A stretch of DNA of 15,283 nt from RGIG2041 sp045546315 (GTDB taxonomy: Bacteria; Bacillota; Clostridia; UBA1381; UMGS1253). The stretch covers positions 1 to 15,283 of the forward strand of contig JAZQCN010000054.1 of assembly GCA_045546315.1 (NCBI GenBank), written 5' to 3'. A program made the position numbers and the translations under genes. Of the stretch, positions 1 to 5,998 are shown one piece after another (position 1 is the first letter of the stretch; every line of letters begins with the position of its first letter). A model generated the notes under the pieces. The model made no database searches and had not been told where the DNA came from. It saw nothing but the letters and a program-made list of their open reading frames with translations.

Positions 1-239
1 ATATGATTCTGCACTGCGCACCGGCATCGGGTGGCGCAGTAGTTACAGATCATGTGCAGGCGTTTATCGTGCCGAAGCACACGCTGGTAAAGATGAATGC
101 TGCCATTTGGCATCTTGCTCCGCTGCCGGCAAATAACGACAGCTTAACGGCAATAATCATCCTGCCGGAATGCACCTATGCAAAGGATTGTCCGGTTGTG
201 GATCTGAAGCCGGAGCAGCAGTTTGAAATTGTAAAATAA
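1..239 (+). CDS. Ureidoglycolate lyase-like cupin protein, 3' end only
   Basis: Only the last 78 or so codons are visible. The reading frame is open to the left edge, so the ATG at base 3 is probably internal and the gene is 5'-truncated by the window. The visible part resembles the C-terminal half of AllA-type ureidoglycolate lyases: a stretch AFIVPKHTLVKMNAAIWH, with the Trp-His found where the family has its 'WHHP' signature, then a Thr-Ile-Ile strand, a DCPVVDL segment and an EQQFEI ending comparable to the EQELCF end of E. coli AllA. That enzyme makes glyoxylate and urea from ureidoglycolate in allantoin or purine breakdown. Many Firmicutes carry related small cupins of unproven activity, so the substrate is uncertain. 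It ends two bases before a strong bidirectional terminator and converges on the rhamnosidase gene. Confidence 0.5.
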   Translation, partial: MILHCAPASGGAVVTDHVQAFIVPKHTLVKMNAAIWHLAPLPANNDSLTAIIILPECTYAKDCPVVDLKPEQQFEIVK

Positions 240-240
240 T

Positions 241-275
241 AAAAAAGAAGCCTTTCTATGAAAGGCTTCTTTTTT
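241..275. terminator. Bidirectional rho-independent terminator
   Basis: A perfect 16-bp stem (241-256 paired with 260-275) closes a three-base TAT loop. The stem has an A6 run at one end and a T6 run at the other, so it works as a terminator in both directions. It separates the convergent cupin and rhamnosidase genes. The rhamnosidase stop codon (complement of 274-276) lies inside the stem. Confidence 0.95.
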
Positions 276-2307
276 ATTGCAGTTCAACTGTAATTTTGCC
301 TTGCGCTACTTCTTTTTCGTATTTACCCTTGCCGGAGAAAAGCTCGGCAGGTGTGATGCCCATAATATCTTCAAGCAGAACAATAATTGGTGCGCTTGCC
401 CACGGGTGGCAGAGGCTTGTGTTCCCTTTTTGGTCCTTGCCCCAGGCCTCAAAGCAGGTGGTTGCGCCTTCGCGCAGCATATTTACCCAGCCGTGCTCGC
501 TTTCATTCAGGATGAGCGCAAACGCATCCTCCCACGCGCCGATTTTGCAAAGCGCCTTTAATACAAAGAAGGAAAACTGCACACCGCAGGCAAGGCCTTT
601 TTGTAAAATGAGCTTGTGAATGGTATCCTGCGCCTCGGTCGGCGCAATTCCAAAGCACAGCGGCAGGACATTTGCGTGCAGCGCAGCGTGTGACTTTGCT
701 TCATCATCGTAAAACAGCTTTGTTTCGGCGTCATAGAAGGTGTGCATATATGCTGCAGCTATTGCTTTGGATTTCTTTTCTCTGTCGATGCCGAGCACAG
801 CGGCGAGCTTTTCTGCGCATTGGTTTGCGCAAATGTAAAAGGCATTGATGACATTGTGCAGCGGCAGGGTAGGGTCTGCGGTATAGCCGTCGCGCAGGTT
901 TTTCGGCCAATCAACCAGATTCCATTTTTCAACGGCGTTTTCCAATAAGCCATCCGCGCGCTCAAAGCGTGCAAAATAAGCCAAGATGCCCTCGACCGTC
1001 GGATAGAGCGCACGCACAGTTTCGATGTCTTTAGTTGCATTATAGTAGTTTAAAACCTGCAGCGGATACTGCAGCGAAAAATCCGCAATTTCCTGCATAA
1101 AGCTGCCCGGTGCAACCGCCATAATGCCGTCGCAGATGCAGGCGCTGTCCGCGAAATCAAACAGCGTTTTTTTATACATTTCCGCATTGCCGGTTAAATA
1201 CAGATGCGAAAGACCGGATACGGTAAAGTCGCCGAGATACTGTCCCTTTTCGCGGCTCGGACAATCCAAAAAGCCTTCCTGCGCGCCGATTTTAACGCCG
1301 TTTTTGCAAATATCCCAAATGCCGGCCAGGTGCGGAATGTCTGTCTTGATTTTGGCATGTGCCGTAAACGGTGCGTGGCGCACGATTGCCATAAAGGAAT
1401 AGGGGACAAATACATCGCTGTCGCATTCCACCTGTGCGTATCTAAATGCCTTGTAGTCGAAAAATTCAAATTCGTCCTCGCCGCCGGAGAGAATGCATTC
1501 CTCGTAATATTTACAGTTACAGCGCATCTCATAGCGAATTGTGCCGTTTTCATTTAATTCCTCGGCGTGTTTGATGATCACCTTCTGACCGGGTTTTCCC
1601 TTTGCTTTGAAATATAGCTGTCCTGTGATTTCCGTGCCGAAATCCAAAAGGTAGGTTGCAGTGTCGATTTGCTTGATTTGTGCCGGTTTCATGTTATAGA
1701 CCGAAAGCGGTGTTGTTGTACTTTCGCTAAACTGCCAGTCCGGCTTTGGCACGCGTACGGCAGCGGTAAAGCCGAGCTTGCCGGTTGTTTTCCAGGTTAA
1801 ATCCTTTTTTGAAAAGTCGATGTTTTCTAAATACTGTGTGTCGTAACCGGTCGTTTCGCCGGAATACTCTTCGGCATATTTATACAGCCAGCCCTCGTCC
1901 GTTTCAAAGGCGAGCTTGTCGTCTTCAAAAACCTGCGCCCATAGGCCCATACGGTTGTCACCGCTGTTCCATACGCGGTTGATTTTTCCCTGATAATAGA
2001 CATGAACTGCGATGCGGTTTGTGCCTGCCTTGATATACGGCGTGATGTCAGCCTGATTATATTTATAATTGTCAGGGTATGCCGGGGCAGGCCCCTGACA
2101 AACAAATCTGCCGTTTACATAGAGCTTGTAGTAATCGTCGGCAGAAATTCTGATTTTATATGCCTTCGCTTTGTCCGCGATGAAGTCGCGCACAAAATGC
2201 GTATGCACATTTTTATATACAGATGGCTCAATTTCTCTTTTATCGAGCTGTTTGTGAAACACATAAATCGGCTTTAATTTTTCAAATTCTCTTGTTGTAA
2301 TCCACAT
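274..2307 (-). CDS. GH78-family alpha-L-rhamnosidase-like protein, cytoplasmic
   Basis: This is a retaining/inverting-type glycosidase-fold protein expected to release terminal L-rhamnose from oligosaccharides or glycosides. From the ATG at 2307 it has 677 residues. An N-terminal beta-sandwich (about 45-115, DDYYKLYVNGRF... then a TNRIAVHVYY strand) matches the bacterial rhamnosidase N domain. A second sandwich covers about 205-280. The (alpha/alpha) barrel begins near 320. The GH78 acid block is present: D348, R352, E353 and D360 have the same spacing as Asp567, Arg571, Glu572 and Asp579 of Bacillus RhaB. E620 in TCFEAW fits the second catalytic Glu. The chain is shorter than the usual roughly 900 residues and has no signal peptide, so it probably acts on imported oligosaccharides. 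A GTG nine bases upstream (2316) lies inside the ribosome binding site (GAGGTG, 2314-2319), which is why ATG 2307 is chosen. The family is clear; the exact sugar specificity is inferred. Confidence 0.87.
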   Translation of the reverse strand: MWITTREFEKLKPIYVFHKQLDKREIEPSVYKNVHTHFVRDFIADKAKAYKIRISADDYYKLYVNGRFVCQGPAPAYPDNYKYNQADITPYIKAGTNRIAVHVYYQGKINRVWNSGDNRMGLWAQVFEDDKLAFETDEGWLYKYAEEYSGETTGYDTQYLENIDFSKKDLTWKTTGKLGFTAAVRVPKPDWQFSESTTTPLSVYNMKPAQIKQIDTATYLLDFGTEITGQLYFKAKGKPGQKVIIKHAEELNENGTIRYEMRCNCKYYEECILSGGEDEFEFFDYKAFRYAQVECDSDVFVPYSFMAIVRHAPFTAHAKIKTDIPHLAGIWDICKNGVKIGAQEGFLDCPSREKGQYLGDFTVSGLSHLYLTGNAEMYKKTLFDFADSACICDGIMAVAPGSFMQEIADFSLQYPLQVLNYYNATKDIETVRALYPTVEGILAYFARFERADGLLENAVEKWNLVDWPKNLRDGYTADPTLPLHNVINAFYICANQCAEKLAAVLGIDREKKSKAIAAAYMHTFYDAETKLFYDDEAKSHAALHANVLPLCFGIAPTEAQDTIHKLILQKGLACGVQFSFFVLKALCKIGAWEDAFALILNESEHGWVNMLREGATTCFEAWGKDQKGNTSLCHPWASAPIIVLLEDIMGITPAELFSGKGKYEKEVAQGKITVELQ

Positions 2308-2325
2308 TTTGTTCACCTCAAGTCA

Positions 2326-2354
2326 AGTATAGTACAGTTTTGTATAAAATTCAA
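2326..2354 (-). promoter_or_regulatory. Candidate promoter of the rhamnosidase gene
   Basis: On the minus strand TTGAAT (2349-2354) and TATACT (2326-2331) are separated by 17 bases. The predicted transcription start near 2319 falls almost at the ribosome binding site. The leader would therefore be very short, which lowers confidence. No operator-like palindrome is evident. Confidence 0.5.
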
Positions 2355-2375
2355 TTGCAATTTGTGATTTTGTAT

Positions 2376-2415
2376 GAAAAAGAAAAGCGGCATCCGCCGA
2401 TGAAGCGGACACCGC
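2376..2415 (-). terminator. Rho-independent terminator after corA
   Basis: Read on the minus strand, the stem GCGG-TG-TCCGC / GCGGA-TG-CCGC (2387-2397 with 2405-2415) has a two-base internal mismatch and a seven-base loop. It is followed by a T-rich tract (complement of 2376-2386). It begins five bases after the corA stop and ends the transcript before the rhamnosidase promoter. Confidence 0.85.
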
Positions 2416-2420
2416 ATTTT

Positions 2421-3353
2421 TTAAAACATCTTTTTGATTTTCATATAAATGGTTGCACCCAGACTTAAAACAACCGAAATGCCGAGTACAATCCAGAACC
2501 CGAACGGATGTCCCTCGAGCGGCACCGGCACATTCATGCCCCAAAGGCTGGCAATTAGTGTTGGAATGGTTAAAATAACCGTGATAATCGTCAGCGCTTT
2601 CATAAAGACATTTAAGTTGTTGGAAATCACGGAGGCAAACGCGTTCATCGTGCCGGACAAAATATCGCGGTAGATGGTACACATTTCCATTGCCTGCTTA
2701 TTTTCGATGATTACATCCTCCAAAAGGTCGGTGTCATCCGGGTATTTGCGGATGAAGCTCATACGCAACAGGCGCTCGAGTACGACCTCGTTGCCCTTTA
2801 ACGAGGTGGAGATGTAGACCAGGCTTTTCTCTAACTTGAGCATCGAAATCAGGTCTTTGTTTTTCATTGTCTTGTGCAGCTCTTTTTCAAAATCAGAGCT
2901 GCGCTTGTCGATTCTGCGCAGCAGATGCAGAAATCTTGCTGCATTGCGGTAGAGAATCTGCAGCACAAAGCGGCTGCGCTTTTTGGTGGAGAAGCTGCGC
3001 ACAATGCCGTTTTCAAAGTCGCGCATTAAAGGCGTATCCTTTAAGCAAACGGTGATGATGCAGTTTTCCAGTAAAATGATGCCGAGCGGCAGCGTTGTAA
3101 CATCTGCATCGCCGTCGGGTGCGTCTAACAGCGCCGTATCGACAACGATGAGCGTCTGCTCGTCTTCCTTTTCAATACGCGATCTCTCCTCATCGTCGAG
3201 GGAGGCGTGCAGAAAATCGGATGCAACATTTGTGTTGTTGATGACCCACGAAAGCTCCTGCGCATTCGGTGCGGTCAGATGAATCCAGCAGTCGCCGGAA
3301 AATTCGCTGCAGGTGTGGATGCGCTCGTCATCCGTTTTGTAGATTGTCAGCAT
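2421..3353 (-). CDS. corA: CorA-family divalent metal (Mg2+/Co2+) transporter
   Basis: A homopentameric inner-membrane channel that takes up Mg2+, sometimes Co2+ or Ni2+. At 310 residues it has the normal CorA length. A soluble N-terminal alpha/beta domain (1 to about 150) is followed by the long stalk helix (about 150-245). There are two C-terminal membrane helices (about 247-270 and 284-305). The family signature Gly-Met-Asn is at residues 272-274, followed by VPVPLEG. The terminal KIKK basic tail is typical. The ATG at 3353 gives the expected MLTIYKT start. Its Shine-Dalgarno (GTGAGG) is part of the 3' arm of the upstream intrinsic terminator, so the terminator could also mask ribosome entry. 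The gene is transcribed alone, behind a long leader with a 26-codon ORF (separate entries). Transport function is secure by family; the metal preferred by this copy is not shown by sequence. Confidence 0.95.
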   Translation of the reverse strand: MLTIYKTDDERIHTCSEFSGDCWIHLTAPNAQELSWVINNTNVASDFLHASLDDEERSRIEKEDEQTLIVVDTALLDAPDGDADVTTLPLGIILLENCIITVCLKDTPLMRDFENGIVRSFSTKKRSRFVLQILYRNAARFLHLLRRIDKRSSDFEKELHKTMKNKDLISMLKLEKSLVYISTSLKGNEVVLERLLRMSFIRKYPDDTDLLEDVIIENKQAMEMCTIYRDILSGTMNAFASVISNNLNVFMKALTIITVILTIPTLIASLWGMNVPVPLEGHPFGFWIVLGISVVLSLGATIYMKIKKMF

Positions 3354-3354
3354 T

Positions 3355-3394
3355 AAAAAACCTCACTTTCCGCAGCTGAACGCGAAAAATGAGG
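3355..3394 (-). terminator. Intrinsic terminator/attenuator overlapping the corA start
   Basis: On the minus strand a 13-bp stem (3382-3394 with 3361-3373, two G-T pairs) and an eight-base loop are followed by six Ts (3355-3360). The corA ATG begins one base later. A terminator placed between the promoter and the gene it serves indicates conditional termination. The 3' arm also contains the corA Shine-Dalgarno, so the same hairpin could act at translation. Confidence 0.85.
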
Positions 3395-3455
3395 CATGCT
3401 AAGCTATGCACCGCACATTAAAAAGAGGGCACACTCATACCACGCAAACAGCTGC
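3372..3455 (-). promoter_or_regulatory. Candidate antiterminator pairing in the corA leader
   Basis: The RNA segment GCAGCUG inside the leader ORF (complement of 3449-3455, codons 15-17) is exactly complementary to CAGCUGC (complement of 3372-3378). The latter makes up part of the terminator loop and the first two bases of its 3' arm. The two pairings exclude each other. The match is seven bases, and its CAGCTG core is a palindrome, so chance is possible. A small hairpin (GCAT-A-GC / GC-ATGC, complement of 3395-3407) sits between them. Confidence 0.4.
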
Positions 3456-3498
3456 ATATGTTATTGAATTGTCGACTATCGCCGGGGCCTGCGTCCAT
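3418..3498 (-). CDS. 26-residue leader peptide upstream of corA
   Basis: A short ORF with an excellent ribosome binding site (AAGGAGG, then nine bases, then ATG at 3498) ends at TAA (3418-3420), 23 bases before the attenuator stem. The peptide starts MDAGPGDSRQFNN and continues through ICSCLRGMSVPSF. It lies wholly within the corA leader and has no recognisable domain. Its position between promoter and terminator suggests that translation of the ORF, rather than its product, regulates corA. The early Asp/Pro/Asp composition recalls enterobacterial MgtL, whose Asp/Glu-Pro codons destabilise the ribosome at low Mg2+. That comparison is inference, not homology. It could instead be a chance ORF, but the ribosome binding site argues against this. 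Confidence 0.65.
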   Translation of the reverse strand: MDAGPGDSRQFNNICSCLRGMSVPSF

Positions 3499-3543
3499 GG
3501 TGTGGCTACCTCCTTGTTAGATTTTGCAGTTTCTGCTTATATT

Positions 3544-3573
3544 ATTATACGCCTATGCTTTGTTTTTTGTCAA
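3544..3573 (-). promoter_or_regulatory. Strong sigma-A-type promoter of the corA leader
   Basis: On the minus strand TTGACA (3568-3573) and TATAAT (3544-3549), both perfect, are separated by 18 bases. The expected transcription start is near 3537. This gives a leader of about 184 bases before the corA ATG. It lies back-to-back with the promoter of the zinc-ribbon/lyase operon. Confidence 0.9.
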
Positions 3574-3605
3574 CTGAAAAACAGATTTTTTTGTGGGCAA
3601 AGGTG

Positions 3606-3634
3606 TTTACTTTAGAGATGTTGTATGCTAAAAT
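3606..3634 (+). promoter_or_regulatory. Promoter of the zinc-ribbon/lyase operon
   Basis: TTTACT (3606-3611), a 17-base spacer and TAAAAT (3629-3634) preceded by TGC form an extended -10 promoter. Its -35 box is 32 bases from the corA -35 on the other strand. No promoter is evident between the four downstream genes, so this probably serves all of them. Confidence 0.7.
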
Positions 3635-3664
3635 GTTTTACAAGAAAACAGAGGGGTATTGTTT

Positions 3665-4315
3665 ATGATTATCCAGCATGAAAAGTGTATAACCTTCCGT
3701 TGTCCGGAGTGCGGCCTCGGCAACGAAAAAACGCTCAGTATGTTCGAGCTTGCGGGGCAGCAGGCGCATGAAATCAAGTGCTTACATTGCGGCAACACCT
3801 GTGTGACGGTGCAGCGCAAGGCAGACAAGCTGCTTTTTGCCGTCTTGTGTGTTGCCTGTATGGAGTGGCACAGCTTTACGGTGCACCAAAAGTTTTTCTG
3901 GGGGCAGAAGCTGACAAGCTTTCGCTGCCCGGTGACGGGGTTCGGCGTTTTGTGCATCGGTGAAGCGGAGAGCGTGCGCGCGGCGCAGAGCGCTTTTGAT
4001 GATGAAATGCTCGATGTCTTAGGTGAGCTGGAGGCGGAGTTTGCCGCGGCGCGCGAGGCGGACGATTATCCCGGACCGGATAATGAGCAGGTGATGTTCG
4101 CGCTCGTGGACAAGCTGTATGCTTTATCGAAAAAGGACCGCGTTGTGTGTCCGTGCGGCAGTAAGGAAATTTTATTTGATATTTTAAACGACCGTGTGCA
4201 TATTTTTTGCGAAACCTGCGGGCGCGACAAGGAGATTATGGCGCTGACGGAGGCGGATTTGGAAAAAATGCTGGAAACGGAAGAGATTTTGCTGGGGGAG
4301 AATGAAGATGAATAA
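3665..4315 (+). CDS. CpXC-like multi-zinc-ribbon protein of unknown function
   Basis: A 216-residue soluble protein rich in paired cysteines. CPEC (C13/C16) and CLHC (C39/C42) form an N-terminal zinc ribbon of the CpXC type found in Firmicutes. C62/C65, C88 and C97 may complete a second metal site. A charged acidic helix region (about 100-157) links to a C-terminal ribbon made by CPC (C162/C164) and CETC (C182/C185). The last 20 residues are very acidic. There is no signal peptide and no catalytic motif I recognise. ATG 3665 is chosen because AGAGGGG (3650-3656) lies eight bases before it; an upstream in-frame TTG (3659) would be too close. Its stop overlaps the start of the first lyase gene by eight bases (ATGAATAA), so the two are probably translationally coupled. 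A role as an adaptor or regulator for the lyases is only suggested by this coupling. Confidence 0.75.
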   Translation: MIIQHEKCITFRCPECGLGNEKTLSMFELAGQQAHEIKCLHCGNTCVTVQRKADKLLFAVLCVACMEWHSFTVHQKFFWGQKLTSFRCPVTGFGVLCIGEAESVRAAQSAFDDEMLDVLGELEAEFAAAREADDYPGPDNEQVMFALVDKLYALSKKDRVVCPCGSKEILFDILNDRVHIFCETCGRDKEIMALTEADLEKMLETEEILLGENEDE

Positions 4316-5981
4316 AGCAATGCATCCGAAAGCGATGGATCCAAACTTTTGGGAAAAAGTGCGCACCGACGAAGCCTATAAGCCGTTTGTAGATGAACTT
4401 TTGGAAAAGTATAAGGTGCATGCAGCTGAGCCGCTTTTGGCAGATAGTTTTCAAAAGTTTGATATGTTTCGCGCGTGCGGCAACCGAAATGTGTTTCAGG
4501 CGGCATACTTTCATAAACGTCAGCGTCTGGTGGTCAGCGCGATGCTTTCGATGATTTATCCGGACGAGCCTGCGTATCTTGAGATGCTGGAAGACATCAT
4601 CTGGGCAATTTGCGATGAATATACATGGTCGCTGCCGGCGCATATTTCGTGGGCAGAGGATGAGCGCACGGATGTGGACTTGTTTGCATCGGAAACAGGC
4701 TATGCCCTTTCGGAGATTGTAACCATTTTAAAAGACAGACTGAATCCGCGCGTACACAAGCGTGTGTGTGAGGAAATACAGTGCAGAATTATCGAAAGCT
4801 TTGAATTGCGTGTGTATGATTGGGAAAAGTGCACACACAACTGGGCGGCAGTTTGTGCCGGTAGTGTGTCTATTATTTATATGTATATGGCGCCGGAGCG
4901 CTATGCGGCAGTCAAGCCGCGCCTGCAGGCGACGATTGAGGGTTTTCTTTCGGGCTATTCCGAGGACGGCATATGCTATGAGGGCATTGAATACTGGGAA
5001 TACGGCTTTGGCTTCTTTGTAACATATGCACAGCATTTGTATGAATTTACAGGCGGTAAAGAAAACTATTTTGCTCGTGAAAAGGTACATAATATCGGTG
5101 CGTTTCAGCAGATGGCGGATTTGGGCGGCGTTGCGGTGAGCTTTGCAGATACCGCAGGTGACACACATACTGTAAGCCCGGCGATTTATGGCGTGCTGCA
5201 GCAGCATTATGATGATATTATTGTGCCGGATGAGAAGTTTTATGAGATTTTTGACCCTTGTGCACGGTGGGGGCGCGTGTTTGATGCGTTTGTATACCTG
5301 CCGGGAACTAAAAAGGCTGAAAGCACAGACTATGAGCGCTTCAGCGCAGAAGCAGGTTTGTACACAAAGCGCACAAAAAACTACGGTTTTGCGGCAAAGG
5401 CAGGCACAAACGATGAGCCACACAACCATAACGATGTCGGCAATTTCATCTTTGCCGCCGGCGGCAAACAGCTTTTGTGCGATATGGGCGCAGGCGAATA
5501 TGTAAGCGGTTATTTTGCAAAAGAGACGCGTTACGGCTATTTGTGCAACTGCTCGCGTGGACACAATGTGCCAATCATCGACGGGAAATATCAGTCGTAC
5601 GGCGCAGAATATAACGGAACGATGCAGCTGGAAAACGATTGTGTTACAATAGAATTCGGCAACGCCTATGAAACAGATGTGCGCGGAGTGCGTGCGTTCA
5701 CGTTTGAAGAAAACGGTGTTGTGCTGAAAGATGCATTTGAAAAGCAGAGCGGCAAGGTATGTGTAACCGAGCGCTTCGTGAGTATGATCAAGCCTGAGGT
5801 GAAAGCGGACGGCGTTTGGATTGAAAATCTGCGCTTGACTGCAAGCGATGGTTGGCGCATAAAGGTAACGGAAGAAAGCTTTTCCGATCACTTTGCTGTG
5901 AAAAGAGAGGTATATCTGATCGATTTTGAAACGGAGGCAGGGCAACAGCTTGGCTTTGAACTGCAAATGGAGCTTTTATAA
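4308..5981 (+). CDS. Heparinase II/III-family lyase-like protein, copy 1
   Basis: A 557-residue protein with an N-terminal alpha/alpha toroid (about 1-330) and a C-terminal beta-sandwich, the architecture of the heparinase II/III superfamily. These lyases cleave uronic-acid polysaccharides by beta-elimination. Candidate functional residues: H177-N178-W179, E225-G-I-E-Y229-W-E-Y232, H372-N-H374-N-D376 (equivalent to the HxHxD motif of the family) and H419 in RGHNVPIIDG. No signal peptide is present, so it should act in the cytoplasm on imported oligosaccharides. ATG 4308 is preferred over ATG 4302, because GGGGAG (4295-4300) is seven bases from the former but only one from the latter. The homologues also start Met-x-Lys-Ala-Met at this point. 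The gene is translationally coupled to the zinc-ribbon gene and is followed 17 bases later by a paralogue. I cannot assign a PL family number or substrate; an inactive structural homologue is possible. Confidence 0.8.
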   Translation: MNKAMHPKAMDPNFWEKVRTDEAYKPFVDELLEKYKVHAAEPLLADSFQKFDMFRACGNRNVFQAAYFHKRQRLVVSAMLSMIYPDEPAYLEMLEDIIWAICDEYTWSLPAHISWAEDERTDVDLFASETGYALSEIVTILKDRLNPRVHKRVCEEIQCRIIESFELRVYDWEKCTHNWAAVCAGSVSIIYMYMAPERYAAVKPRLQATIEGFLSGYSEDGICYEGIEYWEYGFGFFVTYAQHLYEFTGGKENYFAREKVHNIGAFQQMADLGGVAVSFADTAGDTHTVSPAIYGVLQQHYDDIIVPDEKFYEIFDPCARWGRVFDAFVYLPGTKKAESTDYERFSAEAGLYTKRTKNYGFAAKAGTNDEPHNHNDVGNFIFAAGGKQLLCDMGAGEYVSGYFAKETRYGYLCNCSRGHNVPIIDGKYQSYGAEYNGTMQLENDCVTIEFGNAYETDVRGVRAFTFEENGVVLKDAFEKQSGKVCVTERFVSMIKPEVKADGVWIENLRLTASDGWRIKVTEESFSDHFAVKREVYLIDFETEAGQQLGFELQMELL

Positions 5982-5998
5982 AAGGAGATAGGTGCTTT

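Noticed and set aside
2323..2682. A 119-codon minus-strand frame overlapping the corA 3' end
   Set aside because: It is out of frame with the conserved CorA membrane segments and the GMN motif, runs through the terminator hairpin and has no start signal.
3354..3540. M-box (Mg2+) or other known riboswitch in the corA leader
   Set aside because: The leader lacks the recognisable M-box conserved blocks, and most of it is accounted for by the short ORF and terminator. An Infernal search would settle this.
3406..3615. A 69-codon plus-strand frame across the corA leader
   Set aside because: It overlaps the leader ORF and the corA promoter on the opposite strand and has no ribosome binding site.
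4728..5966. A 412-codon open frame on the minus strand opposite lyase copy 1
   Set aside because: It lies wholly antisense to a clear family gene, has no ribosome binding site, and its translation is Cys/His/Ile-rich without motifs. It is a by-product of codon bias on the real strand.
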